A stretch of DNA of 64,000 bases from Eupeodes corollae (GCF_945859685.1 NC_079148.1:1674001-1738000); one strand, 5' to 3'. Shown: positions 1 to 13,832, counted from the first letter of the stretch. Notes: a model not told the origin generated them from the sequence alone. Program-made: numbers and translations.

Positions 1-963
1 TATCTTGGGGTTGCCTTTCCTATTTACCCGAATCGTTCCACAAGCTAGAGTTTTTTCTGTTTTCAGTTTTTCTAATAATCTCACTGACGAAAAATAATTG
101 TCAAGAAAAATTATTTTTTGCTTGCCCCACTCCTTTTCAGTGATTGCCAAAACTACTCTTTCACCGAGACCGTAATTTTCATATTAACTTTCTGTAGCTG
201 CTCGTCCTTGCCTTGGTAAATTGAAAATTTCTTTATGTACCCATGTTGGTCAGCTAAGTACCATAATTATTTATAACCTCTCTTTATTAGCTTTATGGGA
301 TTGTACTGCTTCATTGAGTTCCTATCCTTAAAAAGAATCATGTACTTGTCAACAGGAAGCTGTCTTGTCCCATGGTAGAAAGTGCTGAATTTTTAATTCA
401 AAGAATCTATCATTGGACGAAGCGTGAAAAGTCGATCTTTGCTATTTCTTGAATAAGGCTGTTGTCTTGTATGTGCAAGCTACCCAGAATCGTATCGAAT
501 CTATTCCGACTCATCGTTTTACTCACTAAACACACTCCCAAATCCTCACTTTCACTCCAAAAGTACCTCCAGCTGGGTATAGTTTATGATATCCCATGAG
601 AAAGTTTATGCCTATAAAAGCTATTAGCTCACCCTTCTTCAAATCTATAAGACCTTACTTTCCTGAACGACGGAGATTAGATTGGTACACAATATTTTCG
701 AGCACACTTTCAAGGAGAGAGACGAACAAATCGGTTGGACTGACGCAGCTCTCAAAAAAACCTTCCACAGGACCTTTTTGCAATAAAAACTCGAACATTT
801 CTGTTACAAGATCGTTAGCGTTCCATTGTCGATTTGGTTTCTCTTCAGGTATTTTTTTCTTTGAAATACTGCATCCCGGAAGATTATCCGAAATTTCCTC
901 GCCACTACCCAACAATTCATCAAGCTTTTCTTGAAGTACAGCTTCATCTGGTTCCTCATTCAA
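1..963 (-). mobile_element. piggyBac-type transposase remnant, cut by the window edge
   Basis: Read on the minus strand, an acidic N-terminal stretch (from the Met at 963) leads into a typical piggyBac N-terminal region ending LLESVLENIVYQSNL. A TAA stop follows near 657. The similarity then continues as GELIAFIGINFLMGYHKL, MSRNRFDTILGSLH and finally DNYFSSVRLLEKL at the window start, which is a conserved DDE-region block of the family. The reading frame is broken by stops and at least one frame change, so this copy cannot make a full transposase. The C-terminal end lies outside the window and no terminal repeats were identified. The family call is firm because several conserved blocks occur in the right order; the subfamily is not determined. 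Confidence 0.85.
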
Positions 964-2485
964 TACGGCAGCAGGTGTTGTTCTAAAAACTTAAAAAAAT
1001 TGACGTAACCACGCAAAGGGTACTAAGACAAATAATTACCAAAATTAACAACAAATTACTCCTTTCAAAGTTTAGTATGCTGCCATAAAAAACCGTTACA
1101 AACGTGGACAAAACTATGTACAAAAAAAACACACCGAGAATTAATGTCTTAAAAGTCTCGTTGGGCGTCAGTATCATATATTACTCATATAGAGATTTTG
1201 TTTCAAGCTGAACATTCTGGTATTTACAAATAAAGTAAGAAGAAAGGTAATTTTTAGACTACCTCTCATCCTATTGGTAAGGAGGCGTTCGTCGTGAGAC
1301 AGATAGTCGACGGAAGCTTTTGATAGCCGCCTTCATTAGTCTTAAATCAGAGATAGACTAATAGATAAGCAGTGAAACCATCGGAGGTCTATGGAAAAAC
1401 AATGACCAATAGTAAGAATTACTGGAAAGATGAATTAATAATCCGAAACGTGAAGTCAGCGAACAAGAGGTCTAACCTCAAAATAGAATTTTAGCCTACC
1501 GTAAATTGTCTATCGTATAATTTAAATATTGAAGCCTAAGAAATACAAATTGTAAATAAAGACCTTTAAATTAAAGCCCTTGAACTCTCTGCAGTTAGTA
1601 CCCTTGAGCCTGGCGAGCAAAACCGCGGCCTAAGACAACAAAGTACGTCCCAAAACTAGTCTTGGAAAACAGATATCTGAATGCGTCTCTATCTTATCTC
1701 CATTTTTAATTGAAATTTAAAAATACCTAAAACTCTTAACTACTTCAAAATCTAACAAGTTTCGCAATAATCATTTCAAATCCTCTCTCTTTCATGGTAT
1801 TGTTTTCTACTAAAGTTTTTTACTACGTTTGCAATTAATACTTAGCATAGATTTATAGGATTTTCACACCAAGTCCAAAACCCGGTTTTCGCGAAATTAT
1901 AAGTTTTGGCCGAAAACCTACATCGAAAACTCAAGTTTTCCATAAATTTTTGGTAAACCACATGTTTTCGTAAACCACAAGTTTTATATCAAACCTCTTG
2001 AAAACTAGTAGCAATTCAAAGTTGAACTAAACAAACAAACCTTTCGAAACATTCAGCGCTCAAATTAATGTAAACGAAACAGCTGATGGCTGATGGCTAA
2101 AACTTTCAGTCTGAAACTGTTTGAAACTACGTGTGGAACACACTGACTATGGACCGTCCAAAGCACCCGTAACCACTTTTAAAAACAACTCATGTTTTTT
2201 TTTTTTTTAAATATATTGCCTTAAATCTCAGAGTATTTCTTAGTGAAAACGTAGTATTAATTTTCTTTTGTGTACAACAGTAAATTCATACAAGTCTTAT
2301 TCTTATACAATTAGTTAATTTAATCGAACCAAACAAACCTAAATCAGAAACAAACAGACTTATCAATCTAAGTTAATACTACAGAATGATTATGTAACTT
2401 TTTAGAAATTTACTAAATCTATATGACATCTGGACATCTGTAAGGCCTTCAGTTTAGAAATCCCATTAACAGGTCTGTTTAAGCG
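964..2485. other. Non-coding stretch, no gene seen
   Basis: No convincing coding frame or splice-paired exons on either strand. At about 1860-1990 there is low-complexity sequence with repeated AAGTTTT/AAAACTTG words on both strands, which looks like old inverted or shuffled repeat material. A 10-bp T run lies near 2195. The short open frame at 983-1177 (minus) is hydrophobic and matches nothing I know. Confidence 0.5.
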
Positions 2486-2572
2486 TTATTGATTTGTACT
2501 TTTTTACGAACTGTCAGTATTTAGACACGTTATTGCTTTGTATATTTTCATGAACTGTCAGTATTTAGACAT
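2486..2572. repeat. Two-unit tandem duplication of about 44 bp
   Basis: Units 2486-2529 and 2530-2572 share the start TTATTG-TTTGTA and the end GAACTGTCAGTATTTAGACA, with a few substitutions between. This is a local tandem duplication in non-coding DNA. Confidence 0.8.
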
Positions 2573-2689
2573 TTTCGGATGCCTGTCTTTTTAATAAAAG
2601 AGAATTAGCAGTTTATAAGTTAGTAAAACGAAAAGAAATGTTCGAAATTTTGGAACCGATTTGTAAATTGTTAAATATTTAGCAAATTC

Positions 2690-3152
2690 CTACTTAAGCA
2701 TCTTGCACATGAGCTACGAACTGCGAACTATGGATATTCGCATATTTTGACTTTTCTATCACATGAGCTTTATTTTTATTCGCAGACAGCGACAAATTGT
2801 CAATTTATAATTACCCTTAGCAACAAACAAAACAAGAGTGGTATAGTTTTGAGGTTAAGTTGAGCGCGAACAATTTATTTGCCTTGTGGATGGTATGTGG
2901 AACGCGAATAGAGGATGACAGTTCATAGAAACCACACTGCAATTCATTACTTCCAAATTGTTTTTACAAAATTGTCGTGTTTAAGAGAACAAAATGCAAA
3001 TTTTATTATCCTTACATAAGTGTCAATTGATTTTTTATATTTTAAATGTGTTTTTGTTTGAAATTGACTTTTTGAAATGTGTAAAATCAGGGTCGTTCGC
3101 CCATTCGTTCATTCATTGTTCGCTCTCATATGCAAGGCCCTTTAGTAAAATG
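2690..3152. repeat. Possible MITE with imperfect terminal inverted repeats
   Basis: The left end around 2694 (CTTAAGCATCTTGCACATGA) resembles the reverse complement of the right end around 3120-3152 (CTAAAGGGCCTTGCATATGA), giving an imperfect inverted repeat of roughly 25 bp. An internal piece at about 2898-2926 resembles the reverse complement of 32216-32242, suggesting another family member there. No target duplication was identified. The alignment is weak, so this is tentative. Confidence 0.3.
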
Positions 3153-6100
3153 TTAAGCCCTTAAAAATAGGTTTTTGTTTTGGTACCTTAACAAAATGCT
3201 TTTACTATTTCTATCTGTCTGGGTCTATCCAAACTCCTTATATTTTACATTTACAAATCCACCCCTGGCCAAACACCTTCCCATCAGTTAAGTGAGAATA
3301 AAGCGTGTGTTATACGTACCGCATTAGAATAACAAAGCAGTGCACACACCGCACTACCACCCACCGCCAAATTAGAGAGGATGGCACGAGCTCAAGGTGT
3401 GGCGGGAGTTGCGCGTTCAATTCTGTTTAGTCACATGGTTTTATCCGCCTCCAACCATCTCCATTGCCATAGTACCGCAAAAGGAAATGTCTTGCTAATA
3501 CATTTTGAGTGTCTTATTTGAGAATTCATTTACGAAAGACACAAGTACATCAATTACGCCTCTCACACCATATCCAACCCATTATAGCCTACAAGTTGCT
3601 ATAGCATATGTGGATACGGAGTTCTTACTTAGGTGGTGCTCTATCCGTCGTCGTCGTCGTGATTATACATACGTGATGACATTTTGATGTCGAAGATGAG
3701 TTTACTTTGATCCAGATGTAAGCCTCTTTGCGGCACATCAGCCTTTACAAGCCGCACAGTCAAAAGTTGTAATACCCAAGCCCAGGACCTCACTTCACCT
3801 AAACCTCTTTCAGCCAGCATCTCTCTGTGCTTTCGCCATTTTGTTCAAAAGAAAAAAAAAAACAAAGATCTAGCCTTGATGGTTGTCACATGTACCTACA
3901 TCTTGATCTATAGGTACTGCGGTAGATACTACAATGGTTTCATGTTTGAAAGCTTCTGATACCTTGCTGATTGAGGATTTTCAAATTCTCATTTGGAAAT
4001 ATATATGTAACTACCTACGACTTTGAGTAGGTTAGGTACCTACCTATGGGTACATAAAGAAGGTTTGTATCCGCTTTAACTTCATCCCCTGCAACCAGCA
4101 GCACCACCACAAATCGAACAACAGCGATAGACATTGAAGAATGGATGGATGATGCATCCTTGTGTGTATATAGATTGTAGAATCCTGCTTCACAATGATG
4201 TACATACATCATGCAATTTAACTTTTTCCAACTCAGCATCAGAATGAGAATGAGAATCAGAATCAGCATCAGGTTCAGCATCATCCATGACTCAAGACAG
4301 ATGGATATTGGAAGAGCAAAAAGCAGGAAGCATTTTACAAACCCGACGGGTTAAATGAAATCGGGGATGATGTACATTGTACATTGTACAAGTACTTGTA
4401 AAGGAGTTAGAGAAGTTAGGAGCATAGAAATTGAAGGCAGCCGCTCTAAGGGGTAATCATATAGTGAAAAGGAACACTAGTTTTGTGAATTGTATTGTAT
4501 ACTTTGTATATCAGCTCCTTTTCTTTCTTTCTTTTTCTCAATGTCCTGTGTCCATGCTCCGGAAAATAAATGTATTTTTCATGTGCTCGCAGTGGTCTAC
4601 TCCTGGTCTTGGTCCTGACCCGGGTTATATAGCCATAACTATACGAGTTTACATGGACACGGTCTTTCAGCTTAAGTTTGCTTTTAATCTGAACACCGCA
4701 CTTGTACTACAGTACTCGTATTCGAATACAGTACCAGAATGATGTAAGGGAATTACTGGTCCGAATAAGACGAAAATAATCTGACAAGCTATTTAGCATT
4801 TTTTCGGATTGTGTTTTAGGATTGTGGTGTTGGAATTGATTCTTTACAATGTTTTTTTTTTTATTTTACGCTTTTCTGTTGTTAATAATCACGTTTGATT
4901 GCTTAAATCATTCAATGATGGTGGTAGAAGGATGTAGCTACTATAGCTCTAAGGCTTTCCTGGAAAAATTTACACAGCTGAGATTAAAAGGGATTGAAAG
5001 TTTGAATTGAATAGCTCTTTATTCTCAATAATCTGTCAGGTCATTACATTTATTTGTTACTAATTTTACTTCCACGTTTGACTATGGTCTTAAACTTTCT
5101 AGCTAGTATTACGCATTCCGATTATTAGTTTAAAGCCCCTCCGATTTTTTGTAGTGCTGTAAAGATTTGAAGGCCCATCGATGGCTGAAACACAAACACG
5201 CTTCAGCTCCAACCTCGCCTGACGTTTACGACTTCAGCCATAGGAATTCAATGTATGGAATCACAATGATGGCTGAAACACATCTTCGTCTGCATTACGT
5301 TGGGCCTGCTTTGAATGACACTTCCAAAATGACATTTCTAAAATGGCACTTCTGTCATTAGCAGCTGCCATGAATCCCTCGCTATGACGGACTATACGTG
5401 AGAAAGTTTGTTGAGTTATAAATGAAAGCAACAAGTTCTTTTTATATTTAATTTTAATTTTAAGAAAGACGATGCATTTTGCATCCACTTGTCACTTGTG
5501 TTTTGAATAATTAATGGATTTGACAAATGTCACAATTGTTCTAAACAAGAATGAGCGAGAGCGGGACGGCCATAGTCTTTCTGACCATGGTTTTCTCTGT
5601 CATTTTCTTGAGGAAAAAGAACCAAGTTTTGTTTCAGGTTACCAAAGAGGAATGGTTTCTATGTAATTTCCAGGCTGAATGCAGCTCCTGGAATCGTTGT
5701 ATCCTAGAAGTGAATCCAGCGGGCGGTGAAATCCAGAATGACTTGCATTCAGATGTGAGAGAAAAAGCTAGTAAGCAGGAGCGCGAGAATCTCATCACAA
5801 GTTGATATTAACAAGCCAATCTCCGATTGGCTGTTGATGAAGTAAATGAGATCTGCCACTGCAAATTGGCTGAAAGCTAAAATGGCGGGATATTTACATA
5901 GGACAGATCTTAGGATCTGTACGTCAATTCTTGAAAGACTTTGATAGAGTGAACATAAAAACAATGTTGGTGATTTTGGACCTTCACCGAGTTAAATAAA
6001 AAAAAAATTGAGAAAGATAAACTGTTTGAGTAGTGTCGTGATAAAAAGAAAATAAGGAAGGAAAAATAAATTAGAAAAAAGAAAGGAAAAAAGGACCATG

Positions 6101-8040
6101 TTGGGGATCGTAGAGGAAAAACTTAACTAGAAAAAGATAAGTAGAAATTTACTTTTGTTTTAATCGTTTTAATTATTTCGTTTCAGTTCCAAATGTTACT
6201 CGTGGGAATTGAGACCTTAACGGTCCATAGTCCATGAGATATTTTACTTAATTTCGAAAAATCCTGAGTTTGTATCCTGCTTTTGCAAGGTTTCTCCGAT
6301 TACAATAACTTCCTATGGGAAATTAAAAACCGCTGCGGATACAAATTATGTTGGTCCTTTTTTGGTACGATTGTTCATTTCTATTTTCAACTTTGGTCAT
6401 GCAAATTTTTTCAAGTGGCAACCGTAATTTAGAGTGGATTTTATTCATTTTTATTATGATATAAATGTTAAACTTGACATTTGATTTGCCCCGCAAAAAA
6501 CTCCTTTAATTATGTAATGGATGCAATAACTTTTTCTTGTTCAATTCAATTGTGTAAACCTCATAAGAATTAGAAGAATTAAAAAATACTGAACTTGATC
6601 CTAAACTAAAATTTAATTCAGTTTTAATAAAGTGTGCCCTCATTCTTAGTTTTATAATTTTTCGAACACACCCTTGATACAATTTTCTGAAGTGAATTGT
6701 ATCATTTTGAAAAGTTTAATGTTCTTGTTGTTAATAATTGTATTAAAATGATGTTTTGTAGGCCATTTTTATATTTAAACTATAAATTGTAGGTATAGCT
6801 ACCAATATAATTTAAACAAAACTACTGCTGTGAATGAATGTTTTCGATTAAAAGTTTCACTTTTTCTTTTTTTTTAATTGAAGCTGAATAAAATAAGAGC
6901 TGAAGGAAAAGGGTTTGTTCGACAACTATAGTGTCTAACTATGTGTATTTCTTCGCTTTTAAGGTTTTATTCTGAAAGGTAGTCGTACTACAGTTGATAC
7001 AAAGTCACCACAAAATTTTATAGAATCATACAAAAATTAAAAACATTCATTTACTAACAAGATTACAATAAATCTAATTTAAGATCACTGGTAAACACGC
7101 AAGAATTTTTTTAAATTTGCAAAAATACTATCGAGATATCAGAGTAGACCTTTTATTTTGAAATGACGTCGTGCGTGCTTTAGATGTTGAACACGACTCT
7201 GTGAACACATCGATCCATCTAAGGTATATCGAAGACAAATTGTTCCCCTGTCAATATTTTGTCCGACAAGTGTGACAAATTTGTAAAATTGTCAACTGTC
7301 AATTTTTATAAAAAAGCACCCAAAATTTCACTTTACCTTAAATGTGCAGTGATTCCACTACTGCTGTTTTATGTTCTATTTATTGTTCATATATACATTT
7401 CTACTACTACGGATAGTTTTCCAAAAAAAAAAAATGTAAACAGACAGGTTTGGAATGGAGAAACCTACGAAGTAACAGCCTGTTGGCCTTTTAAAAAAAT
7501 GCTCATATTCCTTTACATATCGCCCAAATCAATAACACTTTGTTGCAAGTTGTCATTAAGTGCTTGTTTAAAACCTAAATGCAAAGACTCCAAAATTTAA
7601 AAATGTCGGTATTCTATATTTAGATACATACGTAACATTGTCGAGTTTTTCTACTTAAGATATCAAAATTATATCAGAAGTAGGACAAAAACTTTAAAAT
7701 CTAAATCAAAAATCAGCTCGTATGCTGTCGGATTATAAAACATGTACGTAGCTTGAGGAGGGAATAAATATATAAGAAATTATTAAAAAGATATTTAAAT
7801 GCATTTGCATTAAAGTTTCATTGTAAACATTAAAAAACCACTGGCTACTTTAGCATTTAGATGAAATGACATCTACAGTGGCGAGCACATGTGGATACAT
7901 AATTCTCAAATTTTACTTTGGGATGATACCACAAAATGCTCGAAAATATAGTTATCACGGTCATTCTTTTTTTAATTAATTCTTTATTTTCCCTATAGAA
8001 ACTATAAAATTAAAAACTTTTTGCAAAACTTAAATCCAAA
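3153..8040. other. Long non-coding stretch with microsatellites
   Basis: No gene supported. 3300-4750 is less AT-rich and contains a CGTCGTCGTCGTCGT run near 3645, an interrupted GAGAAT/CAGCAT hexamer tract at 4237-4283 and a TAGGTACCTA palindrome near 4030. Open frames of 60-113 codons here (for example 4431-4742 and 7259-7600) have no recognisable domain and no consistent splice context. A pair of direct GATGGCTGAAACACA copies lies near 5180 and 5268. Around 6590-6950 the sequence weakly resembles 9350-9560, and a GGGTTTGTTCG segment near 6910 resembles block B of the repeat at 10.2 kb, so part of it is probably diverged repeat DNA. Confidence 0.5.
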
Positions 8041-8880
8041 GTAAACATTTAAACCTTTAATTCAAATTATGAAAAATAAGGATGTATCCAGTTTTGCACT
8101 ATTTAAGCACTCGGTTTTTTCTTAGCTGGCAACGCTAATTTATGAGTTTAAGAAAACAAAAATTTACAGTTATTCTTACTGTTATGCAACTCATCAAAAC
8201 AAACCACATTTCGTTTAAAAGTTATTAGTTTCTGTAAATATTTTCTGCGGTTCAGTGCAAAATAAGTTTTTTTTAACAACAACGAGAAAAAAACAAAAAA
8301 GGAAAATCTGTCACCGACCATACGAAAAATTACAAAAACACCATGTTAAGGAGACAATGAAATGAAATGAGGAGGTGGAATTTAGGACCATTAGTTAAAA
8401 TCAATGGAATTATGCGAAAGGGTGATTATCTCCGCATTTTAGAAGAGAATCTGCCAGAGTTTGTGGAGAAAAGGGCATACCCAGAAGAAGAGGTCGTGTT
8501 TCAAAAGATGGAGATCCCAAACATACTGCTAAAATTGTGAAAAATTGGCTTGGTAGTCAAAAATTTAAAACTATGCAGTGGCCAGCACAAAGCCCAGATC
8601 TGAATCCCATTGAAAATTTGTGGGTTCTTCTGAAAAAGTGACTTGCACGGTACGATAATCCACCAAGAAGCTTAGACAATCTTTGGGCCCGAGTTCAGGC
8701 GGAGTGGGCGAAATTTCCGCACGAATTGATAGAAAAACTGGTTGAGAGCATACCCAAACGGATTAATGCAAAGGGCTTATGGACAAAGTATTGAACTACG
8801 TGATATTCACAACCTCATTTTGAAACGTGCAAAAGTGAATACATCCTTTTTTGTATAATTTGAATTATGTGAATGTTTAT
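8041..8880 (+). mobile_element. Internally deleted Tc1-type DNA transposon
   Basis: The plus strand encodes the C-terminal third of a Tc1-type DDE transposase: GIMRKGDYLRILEENLPE, then (in another frame) DGDPKHTAKIVKNWL, WPAQSPDLNPIENLW and a tail ending WTKY near 8793. The second catalytic Asp and the Glu-containing DLNPIENLW motif are visible, while the N-terminal HTH and first catalytic Asp are missing. There is at least one frameshift and an in-frame TGA near 8640. The segments 8041-8105 and 8815-8880 are inverted copies (shared words AATTCAAATTAT, GGATGTAT and TTTTGCAC), interpreted as long terminal or subterminal inverted repeats. The outer limits are uncertain and may extend beyond these coordinates. 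Confidence 0.8.
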
Positions 8881-10043
8881 TTTATATCAGCATTTTTACT
8901 AAACATACCCTTCAAACAATAATAAGTAAACTTGAACTTTGGTAACTAAACATTTTTAAGGAATGAATGAAAATAATATTTTACGTTAAACTGTGGGAAT
9001 TCTCTAAAAAAAGTTCTGTACGCCAGCAATAAACATTCATGTCGATTACATGATCTATTGAATGAGTTGTGCATGAATTCAGAACGATTTTTTGACGTTT
9101 TCATTTTGTGATAAACGTCAAAATTGCTCTGCATTTATTCAACAAGTTCGCTATAATCGTTCTGATTTTTTTTAAATATTGGTGTTCCTTTGAAGCAAAT
9201 GCATGCATGCTTCCATTAATCAAGAATGTTATAGATCAGGTATTTTTCGATTATAACTCTTTTTTTTAAATTTAATATTTATTAATCAAAATGGAATTGA
9301 AAAATAGTTGCAAGCTTAAATCATCAAAAACAAACTATAAATATACTGGAATTAATTAAATTGATACAGATTTTAATTAATGGCAAAATAAATTTGAATT
9401 CAATAAATTGCGATCGCACCCTTAACTTGATGGTTCTTCGAACGCATCTTTGATACAATAATCCGAAGTTAATTATGAAATTTAAAGAATTTCGTAGTAA
9501 TTGCTGTAAATGAGTGAATAAATTATATTAAACTGATGTTAAACATGCTTTTTTCAAGAAAAAATTACATTGATACGCTATCAACAAAATGACTGCAAAA
9601 CGCTAGCCCACGGCATCGTTTTTTTTTTTGTTTGTTTTCACATCTATTCATGGACTTATTGTCAAAATTACAAATACAACAATGTAAACAAAAGGAGTTT
9701 TAGAGAGTGGAGTATTTTTGATTATAAGTATTATTCAAATGTTATGTCAGAGCTTGAATTGTGCAGACGTGCCTCAATAGAGGCAAAATAAAAATGATTC
9801 TGATGTGAGAGTTTGAACCGTGCAGACGTGCCTAAACAATAAACAAATGTGTTATGAAATGCATCTTTTTTCGTAGTTACTTTTACTATGTCAAGAAGAA
9901 ATATTCATGCCTAAAATAATTAAGATAAAATGAAAAATTTCGATGCATTAACTCTATTTTTGGTATTTCATACATAGTACAGTGAGAAATTGCCAACAAA
10001 CTGATCCCCAGTAGCCATATTTTTATATTAAATATTGGTACAA
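8881..10043. other. Non-coding stretch
   Basis: AT-rich with no credible gene. A small inverted repeat (AAACGTCAAAA/TTTTGACGTTT) lies around 9092-9122. The segment 9350-9560 weakly resembles 6590-6760 and may be an old repeat. The 73-codon frame at 9570-9791 is not recognisable. Confidence 0.45.
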
Positions 10044-11064
10044 CTGAAAGAAGATCTGTCAGAATAATAGTAAAAAAAACACACACAAATAAAAGAAAAT
10101 TTTGTCAAAATCAAAAAAAAAAACAACTTACTTCAGCAAAAAAAAATAATAAAATGGACAATTTTCAAAAAGAAATGGTAAGAAAACATCTGGAAATTGA
10201 GATTCTATAAAAATAGTTCATTTAACAATTGCAGCTTTGACATAAAATAACAACTTCAAGAAAGGGGTTTGTTCGTAGACTACTAGATTAACATGTGGTA
10301 TTGAAGAGAGCTTGAAGCTGGTCTCAATTCTTTGACTCGGTCGGGGATTGAAGTCGACTCAAAATTCGTGAAGAAAAACCAGTGTGGAGGAATTGGTTTT
10401 ACAAAAAATGCATTCTGGTCTGTTTATTTGCATGTTTGTGTAGAAAAAATATAGTATTGTTTTATTAATCAAATTTAAAAAAAATCACATGGAATAGGTA
10501 TCGTATTTTTATATGTTGCTGAACTATTCAGTTCTTCATTGTTTAACACGAATCAAACTATCTCACTTGCACTTCATAAGAAACATCGAAATACCATTTG
10601 CATTTTAGAAAGTGCTGTCAAACTTAATCATTTTTAAATCTTCTTGTGCGGTGAAAACACCAAAAAGATTTATTTAATCTAAACTGAGATAAATATTTAG
10701 TTAAAACATAGCAAAACTTAATTATCTTTTCTATTCTTGAAAAATAAGCCCTGTTTTCATTAACAAAACTAAATAATATCAACAGTAACAGTTTTTTCCC
10801 CAATGGAAAACACATGATTCCAAATGCATAACTACTCAACGAACACAGCCATCGAGATACAATTGCAATATCAATCGTACCAAAATTTGAGAACGAAATC
10901 ACATAAGATCCTTTTGAGACTCGTATAAATGTCAAAACCCCATCCCTACTAATATTCTTCTCTAACTTTTATCGCTAGTATTCATACTTTGGATATTGTT
11001 TTTGTTATTCGTGTTTTACACAACTATACGAGTACTATAGATAGATTTACCAACAAAACACGGA
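10044..11064. repeat. About 1-kb dispersed repeat, copy 1 (blocks A-B-C)
   Basis: Three consecutive blocks recur at 39.5-45.8 kb. Block A (10044-10215) matches 43246-43422, block B (10216-10470) matches 45507-45765, and block C (10518-11064) matches 39544-43216 once an inserted LINE is removed. Identity is high by eye, with small indels. The block order differs: A-B-C here, C-A-B in the other copy. Block A contains ATGGACAATTTTCAAAAAGA followed shortly by ATG|GTAAGA, which resembles a short first exon with a donor site. Block C contains a 103-codon minus-strand frame (10624-10935) that an indel breaks in the other copy, so it is unlikely to be coding. The repeat class is unknown. Confidence 0.75.
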
Positions 11065-12863
11065 TATTGATGTTAAACTTAAATGGTCACTCAGTATAGA
11101 AAATTGGTAATACGAGTAAAGTCACTTTTACGTTGTCATTTAAATTTATAAACAGTACTCACTCTGAATGAGAAACTAGCTACAGACCTGATTATCTATC
11201 TTGGAAGGGAAGGGATTGGAATGAAAGTGCAATGAAATGCAACCTCAAACCGCATTCGGCACAAATGATGCCCCTATTGAGTATGCAATTCCCATACGAG
11301 ACTTACAAAAGAAAGAAGTACGGGTGGGAAAATATCAGAATTTCTTTCCCTTCCCTCCCCCACAACCACACATCTACACTAAGAGGGTGACAAAAGTTCA
11401 CCATCATGACATGCATATATTTGTTGTTTTTATCCTTTCAATAAAAACCGACATTTGATTAGATCCTGCATGTAGCAGGCACATTCAGCCATTTCTTGCC
11501 CAAAAGTCCACCACGTCCGGAATGATAATAATATTATACATATCCTTATGGATGTACTGTATACTGTGCATAGCACATAACCACCCCCTCCCACTATAGC
11601 CAATCTACTCTGAATGTAGGTATTTTGGGTTTTTTCAAAGAAAGGGGAATCAACTATTCATCTCACACGCTCATCAAAATCTCATAAATTCTGAACTTTT
11701 TTCGACAATTCCGTGGCCAGCTTGTGACTATGCATATTGAAGGTTGGATTTGGTAGAGGCGGAGCGCGACGAGGGTGATTCACCTACCTATGTTATAATA
11801 AATGGGATTGGAGTCAATTCTAACTGTTATATGTGGAAGGTAAAGCTAGGTACCTACAATATCCTATTCGGGTAACTTAGCCATTTGCTGTTTTTGCTTA
11901 GCGTGTGTCAAATTAGTGCTCGACCAATCCCCGCACAGCAATGTGACATTTATTTATTTTTCAGGATATGTCACTATCCCTAATGAAAAGTTATATTCTC
12001 TCTGCTATGTTTGTAAAAATAAAACAAATACCTACACACAAAAAAACTATGTGTTCGGCTTGGAATAGAAAAAAAGATTAAACTAAGGTATTTGAAGCCT
12101 TTAATACGGTTAGGCTGCAATTTAACATTCCTGTGGAAGGATAGTGCAATTTTTTTTATGTCTGTTCGATGTCGTTGTCGTTTTTCGCTATAAACTCAAT
12201 TATTAGGGTGACACTGTTATGTTCACATCCAGAGACATGGCATGTCCTGGAAATGTGGGTTCTTGTGAAACTATAACGGAAGTCGAAGGGGATGTGTAAG
12301 GAAATTCCTTATTTCGTGACAAGATAGATTTTATTTGATTCGAGTTTCGCGAATTTCTTCTTTCTCATGAGCCCGGCCCAGCTCGTCCCCTTGAAATATT
12401 CAAATTTTGGAGGAGGATATACCAACCACCATATTCATCCATACATTGTACCTATAGGTTTGAAAGAAAAGGAGTAGGAAGCGGATGTGCCAAGGCACGA
12501 GGCAATAACAAGATGGAATTTTATTCGATTGCACAAAATAAGAAGAAAGAATAGATGTTAAATGTAGGTAGGTTAGGTAGGTACCTAAACAAGGGCAAAT
12601 AATGTTCACGATGACAAAACTTACACGTCTCCAGACACGCGTATTGTTTGAGTTTCGAGTTTCAGTTTGATTTGATATGCGGGACTTTAAAATAAAGCCA
12701 AGTAAAATGTAGAAATTAGAAAAGTGCAAAGATGCATTTAGGAAAATAGTTTCCTTCTGTTTGAGAAGTAAAAATGTACTTACCTGCTTGTTTTCGTTCC
12801 TAATTGGAGACATGTTAGTTTCAAAGGTTCTTCATCCTTTATCCTATGATTTGCTTTGTTATC
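11065..12863. other. Non-coding stretch, probably unique sequence
   Basis: No supported gene. It is less AT-rich than its surroundings, with TAGGTACCTA-type palindromes near 11847 and 12573. The 137-codon minus frame at 12400-12813 is rich in hydrophobic and aromatic residues, has no domain I recognise and no splice-linked partner; I treat it as chance. Confidence 0.45.
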
Positions 12864-13270
12864 TAAGGCGCCAGTTAAAGCTATCATTGAAATAGATCCG
12901 GAAAATTTTTAGAATCGATATTTGACGGTGTTTCCCTTTGATTAGAAATGAAAATTGTATACCAATCGATCGGAAATCACACACAGAATTATTTTTGAGA
13001 AAAAAAAGTTTAGTTGCACATTAATTTTTTTTTTAATGTATTTTTCTGTTTTCGGACGGAAATTCATTTTCCTGAATTCTCTTATGTCCAAAAATGGAAC
13101 GAATCGTTCCAATGATTTGTGTTTCAATTTCACTCAATTCCAATGACAGATTTCTGTCAGAAAAAGTTTTTCGGCTGCATTTCAATCAGGAAAAACTTTG
13201 CGGTTTGTTTATTTTATTTTTTCTTTGTTGGCTGTTGGAGATAATTTATTAAAAAACAAAATTAGAAGAA

Positions 13271-13832
13271 TGCCGAAAAAAATGGAGTTCTCTGAAGGAT
13301 TCGTACCGAAGCTACTTCAAGCTAGAGAGCAATGTTCCGAGTGGTTCGGGCTACTCGGGCAGTAAAAAATGGGTCAATTTCCAAAGCTTGCGGTTCCTTA
13401 TTCCTTACCTAAAGATTCCAGCTGATTATGTTTTGTTTATTCACTTCTTTGATGTTTTCATATACCAATTTTTTGTTGTTTTAAAGTGACTGTGGGAACT
13501 ACAGCGAGGATACAAGTCAGGTTGAGGTGAACGCACTCGAAGAAATTATAGACATTGTTGGCGGCCATGATGAAACCCTGTGTTCCCATCAAGCACCATT
13601 GGATATGTCAGGTCCTTCGAATTCCGAAGCTTCGACCTTTAAAAGAAGAAAACTGAGGAAGCGATACTCTGATGCTACCGTGGATGTACCGATTGAGCGA
13701 GTCCTAACAGCGATCGAAAAGAAGAAGCCGATGGAGATATTTTTCCAGAGCATTGATCAGCAAGTGAAGCATTTCAACCAACGACGACAATTTAATTTTT
13801 TTTCTGCAGAGCTTCTGGAATATGAGCAATAG
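13271..13832 (+). pseudogene. Harbinger accessory-protein remnant (probable Myb/MADF-type partner)
   Basis: An ATG at 13271 starts a short frame (MPKKMEFSEGFVPKLLQ...) that stops near 13366. A second frame ends at 13832 with the tail FNQRRQFNFFSAELLEYEQ, preceded by a basic FKRRKLRKRY segment and by acidic and Ser-rich sequence. Harbinger elements usually encode a second small DNA-binding protein that helps import and target the transposase, and its position inside the element fits that role. The first segment does not splice cleanly to the second by eye, so the gene is probably broken or the true exon structure is missed. The family assignment rests mainly on context. Confidence 0.5.

Noticed and set aside
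10624..10935. 103-codon minus frame as a gene in the 1-kb repeat
   Set aside because: The corresponding stretch in the second copy (42826-43130) has indels that break the frame, so there is no coding constraint.
12400..12813. 137-codon minus frame as a gene
   Set aside because: No domain, no neighbouring exons, and composition typical of translated AT-rich DNA.
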